Numbered from the stretch's first letter, positions 16,413 to 25,647 are shown. The stretch is 64,000 bases of DNA from Cytobacillus oceanisediminis (GCF_003182355.1 NZ_QGTW01000015.1:78111-142110); one strand, 5' to 3'. Notes: generated from the letters alone by a model not told the origin. Translations and numbers: made by a program.

Positions 16413-16574
16413 ATTTCTCACCTCTGGCGCTTAGCAGCATCTGAGTCATATTTATTTATTTTACATGAGTTGTCCGTTAAGGAGAAAAAAATTTTCAATT
16501 ATGCGAGAAATGCTCCCATTTTTGCTATGATATATTTACCGACTTTTCTAAAAATAATTAACGGAGGCTGGACC

Positions 16575-17537
16575 ATGATAAAAAGAACCTGCATTGTCAC
16601 GCATGATCTTGAACAATCACAGCTTGACAAAATAAACGAAATCATCCCAGATTGGGAACTCTTCACAGGTAAAGATCCAGAGATCTGGCTGGATTACGTA
16701 AAGGAAGCAGAAGTAATTGCCGGCTGGAAAAAGGAGATTGGGGAATATATCCTGGAAGAAAACGCAAAACTCCGCTGGTTCCAATCCTGGAGTGCCGGAG
16801 TCGATTCCCTGCCTCTTGCAAAAATGGAATCTAAGGGCATCCAAATCACAAGCGCAAACGGCGTCCATGCCAACCCGATTTCGGAAACAATATTTGCCCT
16901 TATGCTTGCACTGACCCGGAAAATCCATACATATGTAAAAAATCAGCAATCAAAAAAATGGCATCATTCCGGCATGAAGCTTGAAATTCACAATAAAACC
17001 ATCGGCATCATCGGTGTGGGTGCCATTGGCAAAGAGACTGCCAAGATCGCCAAAGCTTTTGGCATGAAGGTTCTTGGTGTTCGCAACTCCGGAAAACCGG
17101 AAGAATATGTAGATGAAATGTACACGTCCAGCCAGCTGAACGACGTACTTCCGCAATGTGATTATGTTGCCGTCACCTTGCCGCTTACAAAAGAAACAAG
17201 ACAATTATTCGGGGCCGAACAATTCTCACTAATGAAGGATACTGCCTTTTTCATTAATATCGGACGCGGTGAAATTGTCGTGGAAAAAGATCTGATTGCT
17301 GCACTGCAGAATGGCCAAATTGCCGGTGCAGGCCTTGATGTTTTTGAAAAAGAACCGCTGGGCGGGGATAGCCCGCTTTGGGAGCTTGAAAATGTAATCG
17401 TTACTCCTCATACGGCCGGGTCTACAGAGTTCTATAATCAGCGCGTTATCGAGGATATCCTTATCCCCAATTTAAAAAACTATGTAAAAGGAGAAAGACC
17501 AGCCATCAACCTGGTCGATTACCGAAAAGGTTATTAA
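16575..17537 (+). CDS. D-2-hydroxyacid dehydrogenase (NAD-binding)
   Basis: 320 residues, cytoplasmic. The Rossmann motif is GIIGVGAIGKETAKIAKAFG (around residue 140), and the catalytic Arg-Glu-His set lies in FFINIGRGEIVVE, GLDVFEKEPL and VTPHTAG. This is the standard D-isomer-specific hydroxyacid dehydrogenase layout (phosphoglycerate, glyoxylate/hydroxypyruvate or 2-ketoacid reductases); the substrate is not readable. GGAGG precedes the ATG by nine bases; the longer open frame upstream has no ribosome site. It is divergent from the kinase gene. Confidence 0.9.
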   Translation: MIKRTCIVTHDLEQSQLDKINEIIPDWELFTGKDPEIWLDYVKEAEVIAGWKKEIGEYILEENAKLRWFQSWSAGVDSLPLAKMESKGIQITSANGVHANPISETIFALMLALTRKIHTYVKNQQSKKWHHSGMKLEIHNKTIGIIGVGAIGKETAKIAKAFGMKVLGVRNSGKPEEYVDEMYTSSQLNDVLPQCDYVAVTLPLTKETRQLFGAEQFSLMKDTAFFINIGRGEIVVEKDLIAALQNGQIAGAGLDVFEKEPLGGDSPLWELENVIVTPHTAGSTEFYNQRVIEDILIPNLKNYVKGERPAINLVDYRKGY

Positions 17538-17544
17538 CAGACAG

Positions 17545-17577
17545 GAGCCTTGCATGCTGCAAGGCCTTTTATTTTTT
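17545..17577 (+). terminator. Terminator between convergent genes
   Basis: GCCTTGC/GCAAGGC stem with a five-base loop and a T-rich tail after the dehydrogenase; the tail touches the end of the convergent DUF421 gene. Confidence 0.85.
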
Positions 17578-18246
17578 ATATGTCACTATATAAAACCCTT
17601 CCTTCTCTGACCACTCTGCACAGAAGACATCTTTAATATCGTTGTACCCTGCTTTCTTAATCGAGTCCTTTAGCCACTCGCCATCTTTTCCAGCGAGCCT
17701 TAGGCCAGAGTCCACAACTTCTCCTTCATCAATCAATAAAATGGAAGGGTCTATGTCTTCAGTATCCATCCCCATCATTTCAGGAGTAACAGGATCTTCC
17801 TTTCGATACTTCATTACACTTAAGCCGCCATTTGTCTCAAGATAGGCATATTTTACTTCGTTCATGCTAAATATACCTCTTTGCCGCAGCATTGTCCGCA
17901 GCTGTTCCATTTCAAGATGGTTCTTCTGCATTTCCCTCACATTCAGCTTCCCATCCTTAACAATGATCGATTCGCTTCCTTTTAGAATGGATCTGAAAAA
18001 ATTGTTCTTTTTGGCGAGGATTTCAATAATATATATGAGGCCAGCCCAAAGAACTGCAGAATAGGCGACTTGCAGCGGTGTCACTTTATTATCATAGATC
18101 GTTTCCTCTACAATCCCTCCCAGAACAACAGCATATAAGAAATCAAATGGGGTAACCTGGGATAATTCTTTTTTCCCCAGAAGACGCGTTACAGCTAACA
18201 ATGATACTAATCCCACTACCATTTTAATTGTAATTGATAAATACAT
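17569..18246 (-). CDS. DUF421 (YetF-like) membrane protein, copy 1
   Basis: 225 residues. Three N-terminal helices (about 4-24, 33-52, 58-80) include the family segment RLLGKKELSQVTPFDFLYAVVLGGIVEE. A cytoplasmic part follows with the paired alpha/beta DUF421 repeat (SIIVKDGKLNVREMQKNHLEMEQL is the first). B. subtilis YetF-type proteins have been linked to the inner spore or cell membrane; biochemical function is unknown. GAGGAGG lies before the ATG. A second, divergent family member is at 49.4 kb in this window. Confidence 0.88.
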   Translation of the reverse strand: MYLSITIKMVVGLVSLLAVTRLLGKKELSQVTPFDFLYAVVLGGIVEETIYDNKVTPLQVAYSAVLWAGLIYIIEILAKKNNFFRSILKGSESIIVKDGKLNVREMQKNHLEMEQLRTMLRQRGIFSMNEVKYAYLETNGGLSVMKYRKEDPVTPEMMGMDTEDIDPSILLIDEGEVVDSGLRLAGKDGEWLKDSIKKAGYNDIKDVFCAEWSEKEGFYIVTYKK

Positions 18247-18329
18247 TAAAATTTCCTCCTCTCTCTATAGCCTCTCTATTCCCTTTTAATAGCCTTGAAT
18301 GCCTTTTTCACCCTTCCACTTTTTTGAAA

Positions 18330-18366
18330 AAGAAAAAGAAAAAGCAAAGGCAATGGCCCTTGCTTT
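18330..18366 (-). terminator. Terminator of the EamA gene
   Basis: AAGCAAGGGC/GCCTTTGCTT stem (one G-U pair) followed on the minus strand by a TTTTTC-repeated T tract; it overlaps the last bases before the gene's stop. Confidence 0.75.
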
Positions 18367-18369
18367 TAC

Positions 18370-19293
18370 TTAAATATGATGGCTATGACGTTTGCGCCTC
18401 TGCCTTATTACCAGCTCATCCAATGCTCCTGAACCAAATAAAACACCCGCGACAATCAGGACAAGTCCCAGCAAATGGTTCACAGTAATCACTTCGCCAA
18501 GAATCAGCGCAGAGCCAGCTAAAGAGAAGAACGTGTTCAGATTCAGAAAAATACTGGCTTCTGCAGGTCCGATTTTACTGATGGCCGTGTTATAAACCAT
18601 ATGACCAACAGCGGTTGCCAGAACCGCAGATGCTGCAAATGCGGCCCACACATATGCTGGTGCTTCGGACATGCCCTTCAGCCCGCCAGGTTCCATGAAG
18701 CTCCCAAGTGCAAACAAAATCACTCCGCCAAATATCAGCATATAGCCGGTCAGCAGCCGCGGATCAAGTGTTTTCGAAGCCTTGCTGATAACAATAAAGC
18801 TAAAGGCTTGTGACAGTATGGATAAAAACACGTAAAAATCACCCTGTGATAAGCTGGAGACCCCTTTTCCTCCTGAAAGTACGATGAACGTAACACCAGC
18901 ACCCCCAAGCAGGAATCCAAGCACCTGGAGACCTGTAGGCTTATTTCGCAGTATGATAGTAGACAAAATCGCCGTCAGAAGCGGCCCTGCACCTAAAATA
19001 AGCCCGCCATTTACTGCACTTGTCTGAGTCAGCCCTATTGCCAAAAGGAGATGATGGCTGACAACGCTGAGAAGGCCTCCGAACACAATAAATTTCATTT
19101 CCCTGAAACTCGGCTTTCTCACTTTTCCCATAGCGCCCAATATGATAAATACGCTTAGACCCGCAGCTAGTATCCGCAGGGAAGTAATCGTAACTGGCGG
19201 AAAATAGCTGACAAGAATTTTAATAATGCTAACATTCAATCCCCATGTGGCCATAATAAAAGTGAGAATAAAATAAGTTTGCAGGTTTTTCAC
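18370..19293 (-). CDS. EamA/DMT family transporter
   Basis: 307 residues with ten hydrophobic helices in two EamA halves (first half from FILTFIMATWGLNVSIIKIL, second from GDFYVFLSILSQAFSFIVIS). DMT proteins export or exchange metabolites such as amino acids; the substrate is not evident. The upstream ATG at 19338 has no ribosome site, whereas GTG 19293 is preceded by AGAAGGAT at seven bases and gives the normal family length. Monocistronic. Confidence 0.85.
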   Translation of the reverse strand: MKNLQTYFILTFIMATWGLNVSIIKILVSYFPPVTITSLRILAAGLSVFIILGAMGKVRKPSFREMKFIVFGGLLSVVSHHLLLAIGLTQTSAVNGGLILGAGPLLTAILSTIILRNKPTGLQVLGFLLGGAGVTFIVLSGGKGVSSLSQGDFYVFLSILSQAFSFIVISKASKTLDPRLLTGYMLIFGGVILFALGSFMEPGGLKGMSEAPAYVWAAFAASAVLATAVGHMVYNTAISKIGPAEASIFLNLNTFFSLAGSALILGEVITVNHLLGLVLIVAGVLFGSGALDELVIRQRRKRHSHHI

Positions 19294-19457
19294 AATCGAT
19301 CCTTCTTTCCAAAAATCAACTTTTATAATGCCTTCCATTTTATCACAATTCGATTAAACTTTGGCCTTTTAAAGCTCCATAGAGATTATGTTAGTCTGCA
19401 TGAAAAAATATCCGGAAGGATAAAATAACCATCAGCGATTGGCAGGGAGGGATCTTA

Positions 19458-19688
19458 TTGACACCCAAGCAGGAGAAATTTTTTCAGAAGCTCGTATCAT
19501 TGCAAGAGGAACTCGCATCTCAGTCAATGGAGTATTGGAATCTGTACTCGCACCTTGGCACCTGGCAGTTTTGGACCGTAACTGTTTTGCTGGTGGGTCC
19601 CTTAATCCTTGTTTTTTTTAAAATTGATCGGGAACATATTTTTCAAATCGGCTTTTTCGGATTCGCTGTACATATTTTATTTGCCTAG
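19458..19688 (+). pseudogene. Truncated CBO0543-family membrane protein gene
   Basis: TTG 19458 follows GGGAGGG at seven bases and opens a 76-residue frame. It matches the N-terminal half of the CBO0543 family: a polar start, the conserved YWNLYSHLGTWQFW segment, a helix VLLVGPLILVFF, then KIDREHIFQIGFFGFAVHIL. Normal members are roughly 150-170 residues with four or five helices; here the frame stops just where the third helix should continue. The next base on the chromosome belongs to a truncated hexulose-phosphate synthase gene on the other strand, so a deletion or insertion boundary lies at about 19689. Confidence 0.6.
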
Positions 19689-19689
19689 T

Positions 19690-20145
19690 TTGTAAAGTGT
19701 AGAATCTGCTAGATTTCCTTGCTTCTTCATATCTTTTCCAATGTGGAGGCAGAATAATTCCCCACCTAAATGATAAATTTCTTTTACTCTTTCGGAATCT
19801 CTAACTCCCAATAAATCAATCAATCTTAACTTTTTTATGGTGGTTTTTGGTAGCCTTTAAAGCCTCTATTATTGTACTATTGTCTGAAAAGGCCATCACA
19901 GTAATAATGTCCGCCCCTGCATTCAATGCTTGCTCTGCTTCATGTTTACCAGCATCGCATGTTTTCATATCAGCAACGATCGTTTTTACAGGATAAGCAA
20001 TTTTCATTTTCCTTACAATATTCATTCCATATTCTTTAATAACTCCCGTTCCAACTTCTATCCAATCGATATTCTCGTATGTTTCGTCTACCAATTGGAA
20101 ACATTCCTCCTCGGTAAGACGGTCAAGTGCCAACTGTATTTTCAC
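19690..20145 (-). pseudogene. hxlA: 3-hexulose-6-phosphate synthase gene, frameshifted and truncated
   Basis: GTG 20145, preceded by AAGGAG, opens a frame with clear synthase features: MKIQLALD, the WIEVGTG strand, VADMKTCDAG with the metal-binding DxK, and ALNAGADIITV. After 109 codons it stops in TGA. Homology goes on in another frame (DLLGVRDSERVKEIYHLGG, then CLHIGKDMKKQG) because the four bases GATT are tandemly duplicated around 19815-19825. The protein then runs into unrelated DNA near 19690, losing about 60 of 210 residues. The enzyme condenses formaldehyde with ribulose-5-phosphate, or does the reverse; this copy should be inactive. It is the last gene of the operon, behind a hairpin. 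Confidence 0.75.
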
Positions 20146-20184
20146 TTCAATCTCCTTTTTGAAAAATTCTTATGGAATTAAAGA

Positions 20185-20216
20185 GCCACAGGATGTCCCC
20201 GTGGCCGATTTTTTTA
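20185..20216. terminator. Hairpin between uxuB and the broken hxlA
   Basis: GCCACAGG-ATGT-CCCCGTGGC stem. The T run is better on the plus strand, while the minus-strand side ends in TCTTTAATT, so it may only partly stop transcription from uxuB into hxlA. Confidence 0.55.
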
Positions 20217-20219
20217 ATA

Positions 20220-21056
20220 TTAAACTCCTGAATATGCCATAAAACCCCCGTCAACTGGCACAGTAACACCTGTTACAAACCCTGAGTATTCCTCGTCAGC
20301 CAGCCACAGTAACACACCAAGCAAATCTTTTGGCTGTCCAAATCTTTTCATAGGTGTATGGGCTATAATCTTTTCGGATCTGGCCGTATATGAACCTTCT
20401 TCATTTAATAGTAAATTGCGGTTCTGTGTAGTTAAAAAGAAACCTGGTGCAATTGCATTTACACGCAATCCAGTTTCTGCAAAGTGTACAGCCATCCACA
20501 TTGTAAAGTTGTTGATTGCTGATTTAGCTGCACTATATGCAGGAACTTTAGTCATTGGTGAGTATGAACTCATTGATGATATGTTTATAATAATTGGGGA
20601 CTCTTGCTTTAACAATTCCTTACCAAACACTTGGCTAGCTAAAAATGTTCCTGTAAAATTACTGGCGAATACTTGAGAGAATCCTTTTTCATCCATGTCA
20701 AAGAATGATTTTTCTTGAGATTCCCCATTATATGTTTCTACTGAGGTAATAGCATCTGGATGATTTCCGCCGGCTCCATTAATTAAAATATCAACATGTC
20801 CGAAATTCTTAATCACTTCTTCCCTTGCCTTTTCCAAAGATTTGCGATCAAGAACATCGGCAGCAACCGCAATAGCTGTTCCACCAGCTTTTTCTATTTC
20901 TTCCGACACAGCGGCTCCCTTTTCTGCTGTTCGATTAAGGATTGCCACTTTTACCCTATGTCTTGAAAGCTCCCGAGCCATTTCAGAGCATAATACTCCG
21001 CTTCCCCCTGTAATGACAGCTGTTTTTCCTTCTAAGTTTTCATGAATTGGAAACAT
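20220..21056 (-). CDS. uxuB: D-fructuronate reductase / D-mannonate oxidoreductase, SDR type
   Basis: 278-residue short-chain dehydrogenase: nucleotide motif VITGGSGVLCSEMAREL, NGAGGNH, the active-site Ser-Tyr-Lys as ISSMSSYSP and PAYSAAKSAI, and the family C-terminus VTVPVDGGFMAYSGV. The long insertion around residues 100-125 (YNGESQEKSFFDMDEKG) is typical of the Bacillus YjmF/UxuB group, which interconverts D-fructuronate and D-mannonate with NAD(P)H. ATG 21056 overlaps the uxuA stop codon (TAATG) and has AAGGAG seven bases upstream, so it is translationally coupled. Confidence 0.92.
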   Translation of the reverse strand: MFPIHENLEGKTAVITGGSGVLCSEMARELSRHRVKVAILNRTAEKGAAVSEEIEKAGGTAIAVAADVLDRKSLEKAREEVIKNFGHVDILINGAGGNHPDAITSVETYNGESQEKSFFDMDEKGFSQVFASNFTGTFLASQVFGKELLKQESPIIINISSMSSYSPMTKVPAYSAAKSAINNFTMWMAVHFAETGLRVNAIAPGFFLTTQNRNLLLNEEGSYTARSEKIIAHTPMKRFGQPKDLLGVLLWLADEEYSGFVTGVTVPVDGGFMAYSGV

Positions 21057-22129
21057 TAACATTCTCCTTGTTTATTAGATTGATAGGCATCCCATAATCC
21101 GTGAAGATACATGATCCCAAGAGCCCGGTCATATAATCCGTATCCCGGCCTGCAGTCTTCACCCCAAAGATGCCGACCGTGGTCAGGACGTACGTAACCC
21201 TCAAATTGAACCTCGGATAACTCTTTGACGACCCCTTTAATATTGATTGAACCATCTGCTGTTAAATGAGAAGTTTCAATGAAATCACCATTTCCAAAAA
21301 TCTTCACATTTCGGATATGTGCAAATGGTGATCTTTCTGCAAATTTGCTTGCCAGGTCAACCATATCATTTTGCGGATTAGCTCCTAATGAACCCGTACA
21401 AAATGTAATGCCGTTGGTAGGAGAATCAGAAATAGAAAGGAGTTTCTGCAGACTCTCTTCTCCCGTCATGATTCGCGGTAAGCCAAAAATGGACCAAGGC
21501 GGATCATCCGGATGGATAGCCATCTTGATGCCGGCTTCTTCTGCCACTGGCAGAATTTCCTGTAAGAAATAGCGCAGATTGTCCCATAAGTCCTCTGCAC
21601 TTACATCCTTATACGCTGCAAATAACTCTTTAATCCGGGACATTTTCTCGGGCTCCCAGCCAGGAAGAGTCAGATCAGAAGCCTCTGAAACCGTTTTTAT
21701 TAATTCTTGCGGATCAAGATTTTCCACCTTATTCTTTTCATAGAATAATGCCGTTGAGCCATCTGGCAGTGCGCGGTATAAGTCGGTTCGCGTCCAATCA
21801 AAGATAGGCATGAAATTATAGCAAATAACCTTAACCCCAAATGCCCCCAGATTACGAATCGTTTCCTTATAATTACCTATATATAAGTCACGTTCATGAT
21901 TTCCCAATTTGATAGATTCATGTATATTAACACTCTCTACCACATCTGCATGAAATCCAGAGGACTTTATATACTCAACTTCAGACTTAATTTCGTCTTT
22001 TTCCCAAATCTCCCCGACTGGTTTTCGGTGAAGAGCCCATACGATTCCTTTTACACCAGGAATCTGTTTCACTTGTTCAAGTGTAACAGTATCATTACCT
22101 CTTCCATACCAGCGAAAGGTCATATTCAT
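21056..22129 (-). CDS. uxuA: Mannonate dehydratase
   Basis: 357 residues, a TIM-barrel enzyme that dehydrates D-mannonate to 2-keto-3-deoxy-D-gluconate in the cytoplasm. Family landmarks are MTFRWYGRGNDTVTL at the start, ICYNFMPIFDWTRTDL, MAIHPDDPPWSIFGLPRI, FCTGSLGANPQND, and EGYVRPDHGRHLWGE with metal-binding His/Asp residues. Length equals the standard UxuA. The ATG overlaps the aldolase stop codon by four bases (ATGA), so the gene is coupled to kdgA. Confidence 0.96.
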   Translation of the reverse strand: MNMTFRWYGRGNDTVTLEQVKQIPGVKGIVWALHRKPVGEIWEKDEIKSEVEYIKSSGFHADVVESVNIHESIKLGNHERDLYIGNYKETIRNLGAFGVKVICYNFMPIFDWTRTDLYRALPDGSTALFYEKNKVENLDPQELIKTVSEASDLTLPGWEPEKMSRIKELFAAYKDVSAEDLWDNLRYFLQEILPVAEEAGIKMAIHPDDPPWSIFGLPRIMTGEESLQKLLSISDSPTNGITFCTGSLGANPQNDMVDLASKFAERSPFAHIRNVKIFGNGDFIETSHLTADGSINIKGVVKELSEVQFEGYVRPDHGRHLWGEDCRPGYGLYDRALGIMYLHGLWDAYQSNKQGEC

Positions 22130-22761
22130 ATTCCCTTGCCTCCATTAACCGCTTCGACGTATTTTTCACAAAGTACTTTTACAGATTCTTTACCGCCAGC
22201 TCTGTATGCCTTATTTAAATCACTTCCAATGCCGGCTGCGACCGCACCAGCTTCAATCCATGCTCGAATATTTTCTGAATTTACCCCTCCAGTGGGCATG
22301 ATGCGCACATGAGGCAAGGGGCCATTGACTGCGCCAATAAATGACGGATCAAAACGATTTGCCGGGAACAATTTTACAATGTCACAGCCATATTCGAGAG
22401 CTGACATTATTTCAGTAATCGTCATGCATCCAGGCAGATATGGAATGCTGTAGCGATTGCAAAGCAAGGCAATATCTTTATTAAAATGCGGACTTACAAT
22501 AAATTCGGCACCATTTAAAATGGCATGACGGGCTGTTTCCGGATCCAGCACTGTCCCTGCACCGATTACACTATCCGATCCTCTTAAAGACTGAAACACT
22601 TTTTCCGCTTCAGGTGTAGTATAAGTCACTTCGATTGCACGAAATCCGCCAGCCACAGCTGCTTCAGAAATATCAATCGCTTCATCAGGTGTTTTTCCGC
22701 GGACAACTGCAACCACTTTCGATTTCACTATTTGGTTAAGCTTATCTATTTTTAAGTTCAT
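22126..22761 (-). CDS. kdgA: KDPG (2-keto-3-deoxy-6-phosphogluconate) aldolase
   Basis: 211-residue class I aldolase. The proton-relay glutamate is in FRAIEVTYTTPEA (residues about 37-49), the Schiff-base lysine in CDIVKLFPANRF, and the phosphate loop in IMPTGGVNSENI. It cleaves KDPG to pyruvate and glyceraldehyde-3-phosphate, the last step of the pathway encoded here. AAGGGGAG stands before the ATG; the dehydrogenase gene ends 11 bases upstream. Confidence 0.94.
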   Translation of the reverse strand: MNLKIDKLNQIVKSKVVAVVRGKTPDEAIDISEAAVAGGFRAIEVTYTTPEAEKVFQSLRGSDSVIGAGTVLDPETARHAILNGAEFIVSPHFNKDIALLCNRYSIPYLPGCMTITEIMSALEYGCDIVKLFPANRFDPSFIGAVNGPLPHVRIMPTGGVNSENIRAWIEAGAVAAGIGSDLNKAYRAGGKESVKVLCEKYVEAVNGGKGI

Positions 22762-22772
22762 CTAATCTCCCC

Positions 22773-23792
22773 TTAATCGAAAACAATGACTGCTTTACGA
22801 ACTTGTTCCGGATTTTTCTCTACATATTGGAATGCTTCCTGAACTTTACTAATCGAGAACTGATGGGTGATAAAACCGTTTGATTGAAGCTTTCCTTCAT
22901 TCAGCAAAGAAACAACCTTTTCAAATTGGTTTGTCTGAAGCCGCGAACCGACAATGGTTACTTCCTTTTTAGTGATTGGAAGCTGCGGAATGGAAGATGG
23001 CCGTTCATCAAATCCCAGCACAACTACCGTGCCTGCCGGCGAAACAAGGTTAACCCCCATCTCAACGGTAGAAGGCAGACATACCGCATCGATGACAACA
23101 TTGGGCCCTTCGCCATCTGTTAATTCCAATATCCGATCTTCCACTGATTCTTCCGATGCATGAATGACTTCATCAGCTCCATTTTCCTTTGCAAATGCTA
23201 GGCGCTCTTGCTTCAAATCACTGATAATTACTCTTGCTCCCTGCAGCTTCGCCATTTTTAAAATGCATATGCCGATCGGTCCGCTTCCCTGGATAAATAC
23301 AGTATCTCCTTTTTCAACGGCCCCGCGCCACACAGCCTGAGCTCCGATAGTATAGGGTTCAGCCAATACGGCTTCATCCCATTCTAAAGATGAATTCACA
23401 ACATGAAGCTGTTTTTCAGGCAGGACAAAGAATTCCCGTAAGCCTCCATCTTCATGAACACCAAAAACAGATAAAGACTTACATACATTCGGACGTCCTT
23501 TTCGGCATGCATAGCACTCTCGGCAATAGCGGATTGGCTCCACTACAACATGGTCACCCGGCTTAATTCCTGAAACATTTGACCCCACTTCAATGACTTC
23601 ACCTGCTACTTCATGGCCAACAATTCTCGGATAGGTGGCAAGTGGATTTGTACCATGGTAAATATGCATATCAGAACCGCATATTCCCATCCTTTTAACT
23701 TTCACCAGAACTTCATCCGGACTGCTGATAGCTGGTTTTTCTATCTCTATGACTTCCATTTCCATTGCTCTTGGAATTTGAACTGCTTTCAT
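22773..23792 (-). CDS. Zinc-dependent polyol/sugar-acid dehydrogenase (L-gulonate 5-dehydrogenase-like)
   Basis: 339-residue medium-chain dehydrogenase. The catalytic zinc ligands are Cys38, His60 and Glu61 (GHEVAGEV), the structural zinc ligands Cys90, 93, 96 and 104 (CRECYACRKGRPNVC), and the nucleotide loop is FIQGSGPIGICILKMAKLQGA. It belongs to the group of YjmD/RspB/L-threonine-dehydrogenase-like proteins that sit in uxuA/uxuB operons. Known relatives oxidise L-gulonate to fructuronate or handle other aldonates. Context makes L-gulonate, L-galactonate or a related aldonate the likely substrate; that is inference. Confidence 0.88.
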   Translation of the reverse strand: MKAVQIPRAMEMEVIEIEKPAISSPDEVLVKVKRMGICGSDMHIYHGTNPLATYPRIVGHEVAGEVIEVGSNVSGIKPGDHVVVEPIRYCRECYACRKGRPNVCKSLSVFGVHEDGGLREFFVLPEKQLHVVNSSLEWDEAVLAEPYTIGAQAVWRGAVEKGDTVFIQGSGPIGICILKMAKLQGARVIISDLKQERLAFAKENGADEVIHASEESVEDRILELTDGEGPNVVIDAVCLPSTVEMGVNLVSPAGTVVVLGFDERPSSIPQLPITKKEVTIVGSRLQTNQFEKVVSLLNEGKLQSNGFITHQFSISKVQEAFQYVEKNPEQVRKAVIVFD

Positions 23793-23803
23793 TTTTCTGC
23801 CCC

Positions 23804-25075
23804 CTATTCAAATAAACTTGGAAGAAACAGTGAGATTTGCGGCACAAAAGCCACAAGCATTAAGACAGCCAGACTGACACCTAAGAACGGCAGTAATTCT
23901 TTTGCTGTTTTTCCAATTGAGATTTTACCAATTTGTGATGCTACGAATAGGCATACACCCACCGGAGGAGTTACAAGGCCAATAACAAGGTTCAGTACCA
24001 TCATGACTCCAAATTGCACCGGATCCATACCGATAGATGCCGCTACCGGCAATAACACCGGGAATAATATGACTAGAGCAGCGATCGTTTCCATGAACGT
24101 TCCAACAAACAATAACAGCAAGTTAATCAATAAAATAACGACAATTGGGTTTGATGATATCCCAAGAATTGTATCTGCAACCATTTGAGGAATTTGCTCA
24201 CTTACCATTATCCAGCCAAATAGGTTGGCAAATCCTACGAGAAGCATGATAGAAGCAGTACCTGTCATGGAAGAAAGCATAATTTCCGGGATTTTTTTAA
24301 TCGGAAGTTCTTTATAAACGAAAATCCCAATGACAAAGGCATACAATACCGCAATGACAGAAGCTTCAGTCGGTGTGAAGTAGCCTCCAAGAATTCCATA
24401 CAAAATAATGACTGTCATAAATAGTGCCCAGAATGCCCCAGTAAAGCTTTTCCATATTTCCTTTAAAGACTTTCTTTCACCTTTGGGATAATTTCTCTTA
24501 ACTGAAATGATATAGGTGGGTATCATTAAACCAACGCCAAGTAATAAACCTGGAAGAGCACCAGCCAAAAACAAGTCACCAATTGATACCGACGCAAGTG
24601 TTCCGACGATAATCATTGGAAGAGACGGAGGAATAATAGGGCCAACCGTTGATGAAGATGCCGTTACAGCAGCAGAGAAACCTGCTCCGTACCCTTCTTT
24701 TTTCATCGCAGGAATGAGAATAGCTCCTATACTGGCTGTATCTGCCAATGCTGTACCTGAAATACCTGCGAACCCCATCGAAGAGCCTACATTTGCTAAG
24801 CCAAGACCCCCGCGGATATGCCCAAAGCAATTATTTGCAAACTGAATGATGCGATCTGTAATACCCCCCGCGTTCATTAAGTTTCCTGCAAGAATAAATC
24901 CAGGAATACAAAGCAAAACGAAGGAGTTTAGCCCTCCAAACATTTTTTGGGGAATGATATTTAACGGAATATCAGCCAAAATCAAATAAAATAGCGAAGA
25001 CAGGCCAAGACTGAACGCAACTGGCACGCCCAGGAATATTAAAATTATGAAAGAGAAAAAGAGAATGGCTGCCAT
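23804..25075 (-). CDS. TRAP transporter large permease (DctM)
   Basis: 423 residues, about 11-12 membrane helices, with DctM signatures: PVAFSLGLSSLFYL, GIPGFILAGNLMNAGGI-like CIPGFILAGNLM, SSSTVGPIIPPSLPMIIVG and NLVIGLVTPPVGVCLFVAS. It forms the sodium-coupled channel of a tripartite ATP-independent periplasmic-type transporter with the small permease and binding protein encoded just upstream. ATG 25075 overlaps the dctQ stop (TGATG) with GGAG seven bases before it. Confidence 0.94.
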   Translation of the reverse strand: MAAILFFSFIILIFLGVPVAFSLGLSSLFYLILADIPLNIIPQKMFGGLNSFVLLCIPGFILAGNLMNAGGITDRIIQFANNCFGHIRGGLGLANVGSSMGFAGISGTALADTASIGAILIPAMKKEGYGAGFSAAVTASSSTVGPIIPPSLPMIIVGTLASVSIGDLFLAGALPGLLLGVGLMIPTYIISVKRNYPKGERKSLKEIWKSFTGAFWALFMTVIILYGILGGYFTPTEASVIAVLYAFVIGIFVYKELPIKKIPEIMLSSMTGTASIMLLVGFANLFGWIMVSEQIPQMVADTILGISSNPIVVILLINLLLLFVGTFMETIAALVILFPVLLPVAASIGMDPVQFGVMMVLNLVIGLVTPPVGVCLFVASQIGKISIGKTAKELLPFLGVSLAVLMLVAFVPQISLFLPSLFE

Positions 25076-25569
25076 CAAAGTTCTCCACCGCCCATTTGTG
25101 AATTAAAATCCTCTTCATTTCGAATCAGTCTAATGATTTTTACGATTGAATACAGCAATAAAAACAAACTCATAATCAAAATTGCAGCATGAATTGCCGA
25201 CATTTGGAATGGCATGGTGGCGGAAGTCTGAGTTTTTCCCAGCTGTATAAAGAACCACCCTTCCTTCACTAATACTGCGCTCAAAGCAAAAATCAGTATG
25301 TAGATGCCGATTTCATAAAAGCGGCGAAAGCCATGTGACATCCTGGTGAGGATTATGTCAACATTTATGAACTCGCCTCTTAATAATGCAAGCGGTGCCC
25401 CAAAACAAATGGCATATATAAACAAATAACGTGTAAGCTCTTCCGTCCAGATCGCTGTATACGGAAGATAACGAGACATGATTTGAATGGTAACCACAAT
25501 AATAACCCCAGAAAAACTAAAAACGGTCAAAAAGGCTAATAAGCGGTCAAGCCAAATTCGGATTTTCAT
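25075..25569 (-). CDS. TRAP transporter small permease (DctQ)
   Basis: 164 residues with four membrane segments (about 7-30, 40-60, 85-105, 125-147) and the DctQ pattern RYLPYTAIWTEELTRYLFIYAICFGA plus LLRGEFINVDIIL. Partner of the large permease. ATG 25569 has AAGGA eight bases upstream; the longer open frame has no ribosome site. The gap from the binding-protein gene is about 80 bases, the largest inside the operon apart from those around hxlA, without an evident terminator. Confidence 0.9.
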   Translation of the reverse strand: MKIRIWLDRLLAFLTVFSFSGVIIVVTIQIMSRYLPYTAIWTEELTRYLFIYAICFGAPLALLRGEFINVDIILTRMSHGFRRFYEIGIYILIFALSAVLVKEGWFFIQLGKTQTSATMPFQMSAIHAAILIMSLFLLLYSIVKIIRLIRNEEDFNSQMGGGEL

Positions 25570-25647
25570 CGTTTCATTCCTTCCCTTAATTAAAGGCACT
25601 GCTGGCAGAATCTTCAGCGGTGCCTTTAATTTGATCCAATTAAACTA

